64,000 nucleotides of DNA from Asticcacaulis sp. AC402 (GTDB lineage Bacteria > Pseudomonadota > Alphaproteobacteria > Caulobacterales > Caulobacteraceae). Within the stretch, counting starts at the first letter, position 1, and each line of letters starts with the position of its first letter. Below the pieces are notes generated by a model. It saw nothing but the letters and a program-made list of their open reading frames with translations, did not search any database and was not told the origin of the DNA. Positions 35,520 through 45,318 of this stretch are shown piece by piece. Both the position numbers and the translations under genes were made by a program. Where the stretch lies: the NCBI RefSeq assembly GCF_000495835.1, contig NZ_AWGC01000023.1, positions 1 to 64,000 on the forward strand, read 5' to 3'.

Positions 35520-38500
35520 ATGAAACCGTTTGCAATCCTCTCGGAAATTCGCGCGCGCGCCGTCGAAGCCGTGCTGTCACAGTCGGGCCTGGCCCATGAA
35601 GGGCTGAAGACGCATCTGCGCTCCGTCATGTCGGGGCCGCCGGGTTCAGCCGGCGTGTTGCTGCAAGAACCGATCATCGAAGGCGCGCACCCGTTTGTCA
35701 CGGCGCCCTTCGCCCTTGGTAACATGCCAAAGCCCGTCCTTGATCCAAGGTTCGTCAAGGTTCTGGACGGGCTGGCGCCGACGGACGATTACCGCTTTCC
35801 TGCCACCCGTCGGCCCTTTCGGCATCAATACGCAGCCTGGGAGCAACTCAGCGCCAAGGGGGACCCACAGTCCGTTCTTGTGACATCGGGCACCGGCTCA
35901 GGGAAGACGGAGTGCTTTCTTTTTCCAATTCTCAGTGATCTCGTCACCCAGGCGGAACAGACGACACAACGTCTGGAAGGTGTGCAGGCGATCATGTTGT
36001 ATCCGTTGAACGCCCTTATCGAAAGCCAGAAGGAGCGCTTGTCGGCGTGGACGGCGCCTTATGCAGGCAAGATACGCTACTGCTTGTATAATGGCGATTT
36101 GCCGAAATCCGCGCCGACATCGGATCATCGCCGAACGCCTGAACAGGTTGTCGATCGCAATCAGCTGAGGGCAAGTCCGCCGCCCGTTCTGGTCACCAAT
36201 GTGACCATGCTCGAATATATGTTATCCCGCGCTGACGACCAGCCAATTATAGAAAAGTCGAAAGGGAAGTTGAAGTGGATCGTTCTGGACGAAGCGCACT
36301 CTCTCGTCGGGGCGGCTGCCGCTGAGATTGCTCTGCTTCTTCGACGCGTCTTACTCGCCTTTGAAACTGAGCCCGAGCAGGTGCATTTCGTTGCGACGTC
36401 CGCCACGATCGGCAGTGGCCCTGATATCCTGCAGACCTTGCAGCGGTTCCTGGCAGAGGTCGCCGGTATTGCTGACGCCAAGGTCCATGTCATCGAAGGC
36501 GACCGGCAGATGCCCGGCAAGCCGGACAGGGCGCCGTCGAAAGCGGAAGACCTCGAGACGGCTGACCCGGGCTATCTATACGACCATCTCGGGTCAGATC
36601 CGGATGTTTGGGGCTTTATAGAAAGGCTACACAAGGGTACGCAATCGCTGGAGCAGGCAGGGCGCATTGGCAAGCGTTTTGGGCTTAATGGTGAAGCGTT
36701 CGTCAATCTCCTGACTCGTGCCGAGCGGCTAGCCCCTGACACAGGTGAGCCAGAACGTCTGGCGCCGGTTCGTATCCACGCCTTTGAGCGCGCCGTGCCG
36801 GGTGTCTGGAGTTGTCTGAACCCGAAGTGCCGCGGCCGGCCAGAAAAGTGGCCATTTGGACGTTTATTCACCGAAAAAGCAAATACTTGTCCGGACTGTC
36901 AGGCGCCTGTGCTTGAGGCAATTAACTGCACGGAATGTGGTGAGGCGTTCCTAGATGCCGAGGAGGATCTGGAGACGGGCAGGCTGGTTTCGCCAGTACG
37001 CATTGCTGTGCGTGATGAATTTGACCTGGATGCCGACACCGAGGCCCCGCCGGAGGAGGCGGACGACGGCGAAAAGGATAACCGCGAAATCTTCGCGCCG
37101 GCAGCCAATCCGCATATCCTCCTTGCGGCCAATCCTATGGCCCGCGCCCGCTCGCTAAACCTGAACAAGCAGACATGGAATGTCGAAGACAAGGCTGGCG
37201 ATGGCTGTAGCACATTCCTCTACGACGAATTTCCGATTGATGAACGATGCCCCTGTTGCCAGGTCAAGGCCAAGACCGGCATCTATCACCTTATGCGACC
37301 CATGCGTTTTGGCGCGCCCTTCCTTATTGGAAACGCTGCGCCGCTCTTGCTTGAGGGCGTAGATCCCGCCACGACCCTATCGGGGCAATTGCCGTCAGAT
37401 GGCCGACGGCTTCTTTCCTTCACCGACAGCCGACAGGGTACAGCGCGTCTGTCCGCCAAGATCCAGGCCGAGGCGGAGCGAAATTTTGTGCGTTCGTTTG
37501 TGTATCATTCTGTTCAGGCGTCCATGATGGCAAGCCAGGACGATAGCGTTATTGGGGAACTTCAGGCGGATATTGCCAAGTGGGAGGCGGCTTACCAGGC
37601 AAGTCCCATGCCCATTATCGAGGGCGAAATCCAAAAGCGTAAGGAGGCATTATCGAAGTTGACCTCCGGATCGACGGACGGTGTCGCCTGGGACGACATG
37701 GTCGATCGACTCGCTGCCAGACCGGAAATTGAGAACTGGATCAAGGACGTCTGGGAACCGCGCGATCCTGAATTGTTCAATGAACCACGTAAACTAGCCA
37801 GGTTCATGTTGTTGCGCGAGTTTGCTCGGCGACCAAGAAAAGCCAATTCGCTGGAAACGCTCGGTTTGGCGCGGCTACGCATTCCGTCAATAGACGCAAT
37901 TACATCAGCACCAGCGGTTTTCGCACGTCAGGGCAAGTCCGTCGACGATTGGAAGGACTTCCTGTACGCGATGGTTACGCATTTTGTGCGTGCTAACAGT
38001 GCTATTGGCGTATCTCGTTCGGAACAACACTGGTTGATGCCCAAGGTGTGCCTTCATTCGTTGTTGCCGCCCGACCAAACGGCGAATGGCGACAAGAGGC
38101 GGCAGATCTGGCCAAGCATCCGACGTGTAAGAGGTCAGATGCCTGGGCCATTGATGTGGCTGCTGCGAGGGTTGGTCCTTCGGCAAGATGAGGCTGCCGA
38201 CAAGGACGACCTGGACGAATGCATGCGCATGGCCTGGCACAGCTTGCAACCCGTTTTTGGCAACGATCCAGAACACCGGGCGTTTGACTTTACCAAGACC
38301 TGGATTGCTCCGGTTCAGCAGGCCTATGTATGCCAGATTACGCGCCGGCTTCTGGATCGCACGCCCTTTGGCATCACGCCCTATGGCCGCTTCGAACGTG
38401 TCGAAGAAAAACTGACGGTGTTGCCAGTCACAATGCCTAACCATCCGGCCCCTCAGCTGGGGCAGGTCGATGTCCAACCCGGTGCGCAAAAGATTAAAAC

Positions 38501-41500
38501 CTGGCTGCAATCCGAGCCCGAAATCGTGCAGCTGCGCTTAGGCGGGCAATGGACCGCAATTACAGATCGTATTGCGGAGTTCGCCCAGTATGCCCGCTCA
38601 GCTGAACATTCGGCGCAGCAGGATAGTCAGCGTCTCCGCCGATATGAAAAGGCCTTCAAGGAAGGCAAAATCAATATTCTGAATTGCTCCACCACCATGG
38701 AAATGGGTGTCGATATTGGCTCCGTTTCGATCGTGATGATGACCAATGTGCCGCCGTCGATCGCCAGCTACCGTCAGCGAGTGGGCCGTGCCGGCCGCCG
38801 CGGGCAGTCCAGTTCTCTGGCCTTCACCTTCTGCAAGGATAATCCGCTCGATCGCGAAGCCTTTCGCAAGCCTGCGGATTACCTCAAGCGCACAGTGGCG
38901 GCCCCCAAGGTGGCCTTGAGTAGCCGTCCGATCGTTCAGCGGCACGTAAACGCCTATCTCCTGCGTGCCTTCATTCTGGAGCAATCAGGAAATGCAATCC
39001 AGATGATGATTGGAACATTCCTCGGATGTCCTGCGGACCCCGCTGGTGTTCGTCCAATTTTGGCTGAACGTCCTGTAGCCCTGTTCAAGAGCTGGTTGGA
39101 CCTGCCTAGCGTAAAAGCCGCCCATCGTGCTGCGCTCGCAAACTTGGTCCGGCGCTCAGTGCTCGAAGGCGAAACCAATCTCGTGGACGAAACTCGCAGC
39201 GCGATTGATGCACTTGAAGTCGCTTTCGTAGCTGAATGGGAGGGAATTCGGGCTCTGGCCCGTGACGAAGGTGTCAAGGACGCTGGCAAAAGCCGCATGC
39301 ATATCGAGTTGAAGCGGCTATGCGAGGATTTCCTGTTGGGCGCGTTGGCCGGCCAAGGCTTCTTGCCGGGCCATGGTTTCCCAACCGACGTCGTAACGTT
39401 CCTGCCGGCCAAGGCGCCGAAGAAGGACGATCAAGATCTAGATGGGCGATCACGTTTCCGCAGCCAGGGGCCGCAACGTTCACTTGACCTCGCAATCCGC
39501 GATTATGCGCCCGGGTCTGAAATTGTACTGGATGGTCTGGTTCATAGATCCGAAGGTGTGACGCTGAATTGGAAGCGCCCTGCCACGGAAGAGGGGTTGG
39601 TCGAGATCCAAAGCCTCAAATACCACTGGTCATGCAGGGCATGCGGTACCAGTGACACCAGCAGAGGCGTGCCCAATGCCTGCACCGCATGTGGCTCGAG
39701 CGATCTGGAGCCAGTGGAATATCTTCGTCCGAGCGGTTTTACCGTAGATGTTCGCCAGAAGGCCCATGCCGATACGGACGTCGTCAGTTATGTGCCGCCA
39801 GAAGATCCAAAGGCCTCGACGCGTGACGCACCTTGGACGGCACTACCTATTCCCGACGCTGGCCGGTTTAGGAGCAGTCGCGAAGGTCTGGTATTCTATG
39901 CTAACAAAGGGCCCCATCGCTGCGGATTTTCCGTCTGCCTTTATTGCGGTCGAGCTGAAGCCGACGAGCAAATTTGGACCGCAAATGATCCCAAAAGCAG
40001 GCCTTTTTACAGGCATAAACCCCTGCGGCACCGCAAAGGTGAAGTTGTCGATGTCTGTCCAGGCACAGAACAGTCCTGGAAGATACGTTCCAACTTGACC
40101 TTAGGCCACGAAATTACCACCGACGTTTTCGAACTTCAGCCGGTTGCGGGACTGAACCGTGCAAGCTCGACGGCATTGGTAATCGCCTTGAGGGAAGGTC
40201 TGGCCCGCGAACTCGGCGTTGAGGCCGATGAAATGGGTTTCTCGGTCAAGCAGACAACCGGACGGTTCGGCAAACAAGCCGTCTCCATGCTCCTTTTCGA
40301 CAAGGCTGCCGGTGGGGCAGGCTTTTCCGTTTCGTTGGAAAGCAAGTTGGCAAACGTTCTGCTCGAGGCCTCGAAGGTTTTGGACTGCAAGACGCCAGGA
40401 TGCACAACCGGTTGCGCGGCCTGCGTAATGACGTCCGACGCACCGGTTGAGGAGAATGGCCTTGATCGATTAGGGGCTTTGAACTTTCTACGAGAGCATC
40501 TGTCATTTCCCGCCACCCTGGCGAAAGAAGACAAATTCTCGGCCGATGCTGTTCTGTCGCATTCCGTAGTCGATGAAATTGGTGAAGCTCTTCGAGACGG
40601 CGTAGCTGCGAGGTTGAGCATATTCGCCACACCCACATTCGACGCGGCTGGCTTGACAGCCTGGAGTGCCGCGACCGATTTTTCCAACTGGAGGCACCTT
40701 GGTTACGAGATAGACCTTGTTCTTCCGTCTACAGTGGTTCCTGGTTTGGATGCGGCCGCTAGGTTGGCTTTGCACGCGTTTGTCCTGACGCATGGAATCC
40801 AGTTGCGGTCCGGAGACGCCCCGGGTTCTCATCCTACCATGCGAGTATTGGCAGCGGTTAAGGGCCAGGTGAGGACTTTGGCCTGGGCGTCCCGTGACGA
40901 CGCGGCGGGCTTGCCCGGAGCGAGCTGGGCGCAACCTTCGCTACACCTTATAGCGCGAGGCAGCCTGACCGGGCTACCCGACTACCCCGCGATCGATCCG
41001 TCGAGTTTGTTGCCTTTGCCAACAACTAAGTTTGCGTCGATAGAATCAGAGCTGGATATCTCCATCGGCCTGTTTGGTAACAGGATGGCCACTCAGATAC
41101 GCTCGCTTCTCGACGCATGTGGCCTGAACACGACGGTTCCCATCACGGGCATGACCTACAAAGACCCCTATGTGTCATCGCCGCTTGTGGCACGCCTGTT
41201 AATCGACACCCTGGCGGCACTTGCGGGTGAAAAAGGCCGTGGAGCAGAGATCAAGATATTCACACAACATCTCAAATCGTCATCTGACTATGGACCACCC
41301 ACACAGGCTTCGCACAACTGGCGAGAGGAAAGTGCGGCGAAGGGTGTGATCGAAGCCTACGGGCGCTTGAAGCGGCTGAATGTAGTTCTAGATCACAAGG
41401 AGACCGTTCCGCACGGGCGTTACCTGAATATCACATATGGCGATGGCAGCAAGGCTCAGGTGGTTTTCGATCAAGGCTTCGGCGCGTGGTCTCCAGCAGT

Positions 41501-41627
41501 TGGACAACCTATGTCGCATGGCTTCAGGCTCGATATTCCGAGACAGGTCGATCAAATTTCCCGGCAGTCTGCGCCTGTTCGTAAGTCGCGATTTGGACCG
41601 ACTTATCTGGTTGCCGTAAAGCTTTAG
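35520..41627 (+). CDS. druE: Druantia protein DruE, giant DEAD/DEAH helicase with DUF1998 region
   Basis: A 2,035-aa superfamily 2 helicase. Motifs: VTSGTGSGKTECFLFPIL (about 122-139), KWIVLDEAHSLVG (DEAH, about 257), VATSATIGSG, and in the second RecA lobe NCSTTMEMGVDIGSVSIV with RQRVGRAGRRGQSS (about 1,090). Several cysteine clusters are visible: CPDCQAP with CTECGEAF near residue 460, then CRACGTS and CTACGSSDL near 1,375. A DUF1998-like part near 1,620 holds CKTPGCTTGCAACVM. This layout matches DruE of Druantia, which shares the DUF1998 helicase type with DISARM DrmA and with MrfA. The start has GGAG upstream, 3 bp after druH. No other DISARM gene is nearby. Confidence 0.85.
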   Translation: MKPFAILSEIRARAVEAVLSQSGLAHEGLKTHLRSVMSGPPGSAGVLLQEPIIEGAHPFVTAPFALGNMPKPVLDPRFVKVLDGLAPTDDYRFPATRRPFRHQYAAWEQLSAKGDPQSVLVTSGTGSGKTECFLFPILSDLVTQAEQTTQRLEGVQAIMLYPLNALIESQKERLSAWTAPYAGKIRYCLYNGDLPKSAPTSDHRRTPEQVVDRNQLRASPPPVLVTNVTMLEYMLSRADDQPIIEKSKGKLKWIVLDEAHSLVGAAAAEIALLLRRVLLAFETEPEQVHFVATSATIGSGPDILQTLQRFLAEVAGIADAKVHVIEGDRQMPGKPDRAPSKAEDLETADPGYLYDHLGSDPDVWGFIERLHKGTQSLEQAGRIGKRFGLNGEAFVNLLTRAERLAPDTGEPERLAPVRIHAFERAVPGVWSCLNPKCRGRPEKWPFGRLFTEKANTCPDCQAPVLEAINCTECGEAFLDAEEDLETGRLVSPVRIAVRDEFDLDADTEAPPEEADDGEKDNREIFAPAANPHILLAANPMARARSLNLNKQTWNVEDKAGDGCSTFLYDEFPIDERCPCCQVKAKTGIYHLMRPMRFGAPFLIGNAAPLLLEGVDPATTLSGQLPSDGRRLLSFTDSRQGTARLSAKIQAEAERNFVRSFVYHSVQASMMASQDDSVIGELQADIAKWEAAYQASPMPIIEGEIQKRKEALSKLTSGSTDGVAWDDMVDRLAARPEIENWIKDVWEPRDPELFNEPRKLARFMLLREFARRPRKANSLETLGLARLRIPSIDAITSAPAVFARQGKSVDDWKDFLYAMVTHFVRANSAIGVSRSEQHWLMPKVCLHSLLPPDQTANGDKRRQIWPSIRRVRGQMPGPLMWLLRGLVLRQDEAADKDDLDECMRMAWHSLQPVFGNDPEHRAFDFTKTWIAPVQQAYVCQITRRLLDRTPFGITPYGRFERVEEKLTVLPVTMPNHPAPQLGQVDVQPGAQKIKTWLQSEPEIVQLRLGGQWTAITDRIAEFAQYARSAEHSAQQDSQRLRRYEKAFKEGKINILNCSTTMEMGVDIGSVSIVMMTNVPPSIASYRQRVGRAGRRGQSSSLAFTFCKDNPLDREAFRKPADYLKRTVAAPKVALSSRPIVQRHVNAYLLRAFILEQSGNAIQMMIGTFLGCPADPAGVRPILAERPVALFKSWLDLPSVKAAHRAALANLVRRSVLEGETNLVDETRSAIDALEVAFVAEWEGIRALARDEGVKDAGKSRMHIELKRLCEDFLLGALAGQGFLPGHGFPTDVVTFLPAKAPKKDDQDLDGRSRFRSQGPQRSLDLAIRDYAPGSEIVLDGLVHRSEGVTLNWKRPATEEGLVEIQSLKYHWSCRACGTSDTSRGVPNACTACGSSDLEPVEYLRPSGFTVDVRQKAHADTDVVSYVPPEDPKASTRDAPWTALPIPDAGRFRSSREGLVFYANKGPHRCGFSVCLYCGRAEADEQIWTANDPKSRPFYRHKPLRHRKGEVVDVCPGTEQSWKIRSNLTLGHEITTDVFELQPVAGLNRASSTALVIALREGLARELGVEADEMGFSVKQTTGRFGKQAVSMLLFDKAAGGAGFSVSLESKLANVLLEASKVLDCKTPGCTTGCAACVMTSDAPVEENGLDRLGALNFLREHLSFPATLAKEDKFSADAVLSHSVVDEIGEALRDGVAARLSIFATPTFDAAGLTAWSAATDFSNWRHLGYEIDLVLPSTVVPGLDAAARLALHAFVLTHGIQLRSGDAPGSHPTMRVLAAVKGQVRTLAWASRDDAAGLPGASWAQPSLHLIARGSLTGLPDYPAIDPSSLLPLPTTKFASIESELDISIGLFGNRMATQIRSLLDACGLNTTVPITGMTYKDPYVSSPLVARLLIDTLAALAGEKGRGAEIKIFTQHLKSSSDYGPPTQASHNWREESAAKGVIEAYGRLKRLNVVLDHKETVPHGRYLNITYGDGSKAQVVFDQGFGAWSPAVGQPMSHGFRLDIPRQVDQISRQSAPVRKSRFGPTYLVAVKL

Positions 41628-41749
41628 ATGCCGCTTTCGAAAGCCCAAACCATGCATTGTCTACCATATCCACGAGAGACACTTCAGCGATTGACCGATC
41701 CCGAACCGCCCGCCAGGCAACGGGACCAGGATAGTAACTTCGTGAAAAC

Positions 41750-41826
41750 TGGCGACCCCTGCAGGACTCGAACCTGCGACCTCTGCTTTAGGAAAGCCTT
41801 GCTCTATCCGGCTGAGCTAAGGGGCC
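41750..41826 (-). tRNA. tRNA-Arg (anticodon CCU)
   Basis: On the minus strand, 77 nt with encoded CCA fold as a cloverleaf. The acceptor stem GGCCCCT pairs with AGGGGTC, D stem GCTC with GAGC, and T stem GCAGG with CCTGC around TTCGAGT. The anticodon loop TTCCTAA gives CCU, decoding AGG. The anticodon stem is odd: AGGCT faces AGCAG, leaving tandem A-G and G-A oppositions at the top and only three Watson-Crick pairs. Inner pairing GCTTT/AAAGC could compete. The 3' end faces the defence region, as usual for tRNA genes used as integration targets. Confidence 0.9.
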
Positions 41827-41919
41827 TCAACGGCGTACTTACACAGTCTGACGCGGCAAGAGAAGCAAGCTCGCGATATTTTTTGGGGATTGTGGAAGGA
41901 AGGAAGAAAAGAAAGATAC

Positions 41920-42083
41920 CCCTCCGGCGGCTGCGCCGCCACCTCCCCATAAAATGGGGCGGAGAAGGAAGTAAGTGCTCTCTCTCCATTCAGGGGAGGA
42001 TTCGTGCGCTTGGCTCCCCCTCCGCCTCGACGCGCTTCGCCTGAAGGCTCGCTTGCTCGGCACCTCCCCCGTAAACGGTGGAG
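41920..42083 (+). repeat. Dispersed intergenic repeat, family B (diverged copy) in the gap before the Suv3-like helicase
   Basis: The gap 41827-42242 has no gene. It carries CCTCCGCCTCGACGCGCTTC and GGCTCGCTTGCTCGGCACCT, blocks shared with 8-140 and 52995-53122. It also has palindromic CCTCCGGCGGCTGCGCCGCC at its left edge. The remainder up to 42242 shows an AT-rich stretch around 42170-42215 but no clear promoter. Confidence 0.65.
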
Positions 42084-42242
42084 GATAAAGTGGTACTTGC
42101 CATATCTGCGCGACTCAGGTGACTGTCCGCACGTGGCCTATGGTTAATCCATTTTGCGGCCACCACATCTTGTAGAGAAGAAAAACAGAACGAATCACTT
42201 TCGCTGATTCGTGCACGGTTTGTTTTCGTCCCGTTCAGCGGG

Positions 42243-45200
42243 TTGGTCATCTCTCGTTTACCAGGGCCCCCTCCCCGCACTTTGGCTTTGCAATTCGCCG
42301 TGCCCTCGCCTATTGACTCGGGCGTGTCAGACCTGTCCCCCACCCGCCCCCTGATCAACGCCGTCAGCGACGCCAGGCTCGCTGCCGTCCTTGGCCCCAC
42401 CAACACCGGCAAGACCCACTACGCCATCGAGCGCATGTGCGGCTATGCAACCGGCATGATCGGCTTGCCGCTGCGCCTGCTGGCGCGCGAGATCTACGAC
42501 CGCGTCGTCGCCCTGAAGGGCGTCAATGCCGTTGCCCTGGTTACCGGCGAAGAAAAGATCATTCCGCGCCTGCCGTCCTATTTCGTCTGCACGGTCGAGG
42601 CCATGCCGCTGGAGCGCCAGGTCGATTTCATGGCCGTCGACGAGATCCAGCTCTGCGGCGATGCCGAACGCGGCCACGTCTTCACCGACCGTCTGCTGCA
42701 CGCCCGCGGCCGCTTCGAGACCCTGTTCCTCGGCGCCAACACCTTCGCGCCGCTGTTCCACCGTCTGTTTCCGGCCGCCGAGATCATCCGGCGCGAACGG
42801 CTGTCGTCGCTCAGCTATTCCGGCTCCAAGAAGCTGACCCGCCTGCCCAAACGCACGGCCATCGTCGCCTTTTCGACCGAAAAGGTCTACGCCATCGCCG
42901 AACTGATCCGCCGCCAGCGCGGCGGCGCCGCCGTCGTCATGGGCAGCCTGTCGCCCAAGACGCGCAACGCCCAGGTCGAGCTGTTCCAAAAAGGCGAGGT
43001 CGATTTCCTGGTCGCCACCGACGCCATCGGCATGGGGCTGAACATGGATATCGCCCATGTCGCCTTTTCCGGCTTCAGCAAATTCGACGGCAAAAATGTC
43101 CGTCACCTGACCGCCCAGGAAATCGGCCAGATTGCCGGTCGCGCCGGCCGTCACATGAACGACGGTACCTTCGGCGTGACCGGTGAGTGCCATGAACTTG
43201 ATGACGACCTGGTCGAACAGGTCCAGAGCCACGCCTTCGCGCCGCTTGAAGCTGCCCAATGGCGCAACCACAAGCTCGATTTTTCGACCCTGGACACCCT
43301 GCTCAAGTCGCTGACCCTGCCGTCGCACACCATCGGCCTGCACCTCGCCAAGGAGGCGCTCGACGAACGCACCCTGCGGATGCTGGCCGCCGACGAAGAG
43401 GTCGCGCTTAAGGTCCGCAACCCCGTAACCCTCCGCACCCTGTGGGACGTCTGTCAGTTGCCGGACTTCCGCAAAACCGGTCTCGATGAGCACCTCAAGC
43501 TGGTATCGCACCTGTTCTGGTCGCGGCTGTCGCCCGAAGGCGTGGTCGCCGAGGACTGGTTCGAGACGCAAATCCGCGATCTCGACCATATGGACGGCGA
43601 TATCGACACCCTGTCGTCGCGCCTGTCGGGCGTGCGCACGCTGAGCTACATTTCCAACCGCGGCAATTGGCTCAAGCGCAACGACCACTGGCGCGATACC
43701 ACCCGCGACCTGGAAGAGCGCCTGTCCGACAGGCTGCACGAAGCGCTGATGCAGCGCTTTATCGACGCCCGCACCGCGGCCCTGCTCAAGGCGCTGGACG
43801 CCGATGAGGTGGCGCGGCCCGAGGTCACCCCCGAAGGCCAGGTCATCATCGAAGGCCACGCCGTAGGTGAGCTAAAAGGCCTGACCTTTAAGCTCAGCAA
43901 TGCCGACAGCGTCATCGCCGACAAGACCCTGCGCCAGGCGGCCAACCGCGCCGTCCTGCCGGTGCTCCACGACCGGTTGCGCGCCCTGGCCCAGACGGCG
44001 TCGAAGAGCCTGCATCTGCGTGGCCATACGATTGACTGGAACAAGGAGCCGGTCGCCCGCATCGAACCGTCCGACTGGTTCGCGCCCAAGGTCAAGCTTT
44101 TGTGCGACATCGACAATCCGGCTCTGGCCGAACGCGCCCTGAAGCGCGTCAGCGATTTCGTCCGCATCTTCAACCAGCACCAGCTCAAGGGGCTGTACAG
44201 GGTCAAACAGGCGGCCGACGCCGAAGGCACCTTGCCCCAGGTTCGCGCCATAGCGTTCCAACTGTATGAAAATGGCGGCCTGGTTCGTCGCGACGAAGCC
44301 ATAAAGCTGACACCCGAAGACAAGGCGGCCCTGAAGGCGCTGGGTGTCGCCGGCCACCGCTACGCCTGGTTCCTGCCCGAGGCGCTGAACCCCAAGATGC
44401 GCCAGCATATGCGGGCTTTCGGCGTCGGCGAAGGCCCGCGCGCCCAGACCTTACGCGGCCTGTTGGAGATCCCCGACCATGGCCCGGTCAGCCTCAAGGC
44501 GCTGTCGCAGGTCGACAAGATCGTCAACAGCGCCATCTTCCAGAAAGGCGCGCTCTACATGCGCGAGGCCGATTTCGCGCCTTTGGGGCTGAATGAAGAC
44601 CAGCGCGACAAGCTGATGCTGGCCCTGGGCTTCGTCAAGGTGCCGCCCCAGACCTTCCCAGTCGTGGTGCATAAGCCGAAGCCGGAACCGGTGGTGGCAG
44701 AGGTGGCTGTTGCCGAAACGCCGGTTGAAGATGCCCCGGCACAAGAGGTCGCGGTCGAAGACGCGCCGGCAGAGGCGATCGTCACCGAAGACATCCCCGC
44801 CGATATCATCGCCGAGCCGATCGAAACCGCAGCCGAACATTTGGCCGAGGTGATCGAAGCGGCGCCGGCTGTCGAAGACGCTCCCTCCGACGAAGTTGTG
44901 GCGACTGAACCGGCCCAGCCTGAGATGGAAGAACGCCTGGGCTGGCGGCAAAAGTCGCTGGAACCGCGCCCGCCGCGTCCCCGGCGCGACAAGCCCCAGG
45001 GCAACAAGGAAAAGTTCGACCGCGAGCGCTTCCGGCCACCCGCCGCCGAGGGCGCCGAGGGCCAGCCGGTACGCGACCGCAACCGCCCGCCCAAGTTCGA
45101 CAAGACCCGGGATCAAAAACGGGGCGGCGAAAAGGGTAAGGGCGGCAACGACAAGGGCGGCAACGACAGGGGTGACAAGCCGCGCGGCCCCAAGCCTGAG

Positions 45201-45266
45201 CCGCAGCCTTACATCAACCCCTACTCACCGTTCGCGATCCTGCGTGAAAAGCTGGGCCAAAACTAG
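42243..45266 (+). CDS. Suv3-like (SUPV3L1 family) RNA helicase
   Basis: A superfamily 2 helicase of the type found in alphaproteobacteria and mitochondria, expected to unwind RNA during decay. Motifs: VLGPTNTGKTHYAIERM (P-loop), MAVDEIQLCGDAERGH (DEIQ box), VDFLVATDAIGMGLNMDI and IGQIAGRAGRHMNDG. A helical region follows to about residue 810. The C-terminal 200 residues are low complexity: an acidic Ala/Pro/Glu tract with repeats of VEDAPA, then a basic Gly/Asn/Lys/Arg tail that may bind RNA. The start is uncertain. The longest frame opens with TTG at 42243; GTG at 42300 or 42324 would also work, and the conserved region begins only near residue 40. Confidence 0.88.
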   Translation: MVISRLPGPPPRTLALQFAVPSPIDSGVSDLSPTRPLINAVSDARLAAVLGPTNTGKTHYAIERMCGYATGMIGLPLRLLAREIYDRVVALKGVNAVALVTGEEKIIPRLPSYFVCTVEAMPLERQVDFMAVDEIQLCGDAERGHVFTDRLLHARGRFETLFLGANTFAPLFHRLFPAAEIIRRERLSSLSYSGSKKLTRLPKRTAIVAFSTEKVYAIAELIRRQRGGAAVVMGSLSPKTRNAQVELFQKGEVDFLVATDAIGMGLNMDIAHVAFSGFSKFDGKNVRHLTAQEIGQIAGRAGRHMNDGTFGVTGECHELDDDLVEQVQSHAFAPLEAAQWRNHKLDFSTLDTLLKSLTLPSHTIGLHLAKEALDERTLRMLAADEEVALKVRNPVTLRTLWDVCQLPDFRKTGLDEHLKLVSHLFWSRLSPEGVVAEDWFETQIRDLDHMDGDIDTLSSRLSGVRTLSYISNRGNWLKRNDHWRDTTRDLEERLSDRLHEALMQRFIDARTAALLKALDADEVARPEVTPEGQVIIEGHAVGELKGLTFKLSNADSVIADKTLRQAANRAVLPVLHDRLRALAQTASKSLHLRGHTIDWNKEPVARIEPSDWFAPKVKLLCDIDNPALAERALKRVSDFVRIFNQHQLKGLYRVKQAADAEGTLPQVRAIAFQLYENGGLVRRDEAIKLTPEDKAALKALGVAGHRYAWFLPEALNPKMRQHMRAFGVGEGPRAQTLRGLLEIPDHGPVSLKALSQVDKIVNSAIFQKGALYMREADFAPLGLNEDQRDKLMLALGFVKVPPQTFPVVVHKPKPEPVVAEVAVAETPVEDAPAQEVAVEDAPAEAIVTEDIPADIIAEPIETAAEHLAEVIEAAPAVEDAPSDEVVATEPAQPEMEERLGWRQKSLEPRPPRPRRDKPQGNKEKFDRERFRPPAAEGAEGQPVRDRNRPPKFDKTRDQKRGGEKGKGGNDKGGNDRGDKPRGPKPEPQPYINPYSPFAILREKLGQN

Positions 45267-45270
45267 GCTT

Positions 45271-45299
45271 TTGACAAAGTTTGCCAAATGGCCTATCCT
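45271..45299 (+). promoter_or_regulatory. Predicted sigma-70-type promoter for parDE
   Basis: TTGACA at 45271-45276 and TATCCT at 45294-45299 are separated by 17 bp, a near-consensus housekeeping promoter. It begins 4 bp after the helicase stop and 19 bp before the parD ATG, so parDE need not depend on readthrough. Confidence 0.55.
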
Positions 45300-45318
45300 G
45301 AGCTTCAGGAGACAAACC

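Noticed and set aside
32073-41627. DISARM (drmA/drmB) instead of Druantia
   Set aside because: The DUF1998 helicase type is shared, but no drmB, drmC, drmE, PLD partner or DISARM methylase is next to it. The gene sizes and two-gene layout fit Druantia III better.
10399-41750. Integrase or transposase that moved the defence island
   Set aside because: No tyrosine or serine recombinase, transposase or terminal inverted repeat was found in or beside the island.
42327-43859. A 510-codon open frame antisense to the Suv3-like helicase
   Set aside because: Gly/Val/Leu/Arg-rich shadow of the helicase gene with no recognisable motifs. The helicase motifs on the plus strand are unambiguous.
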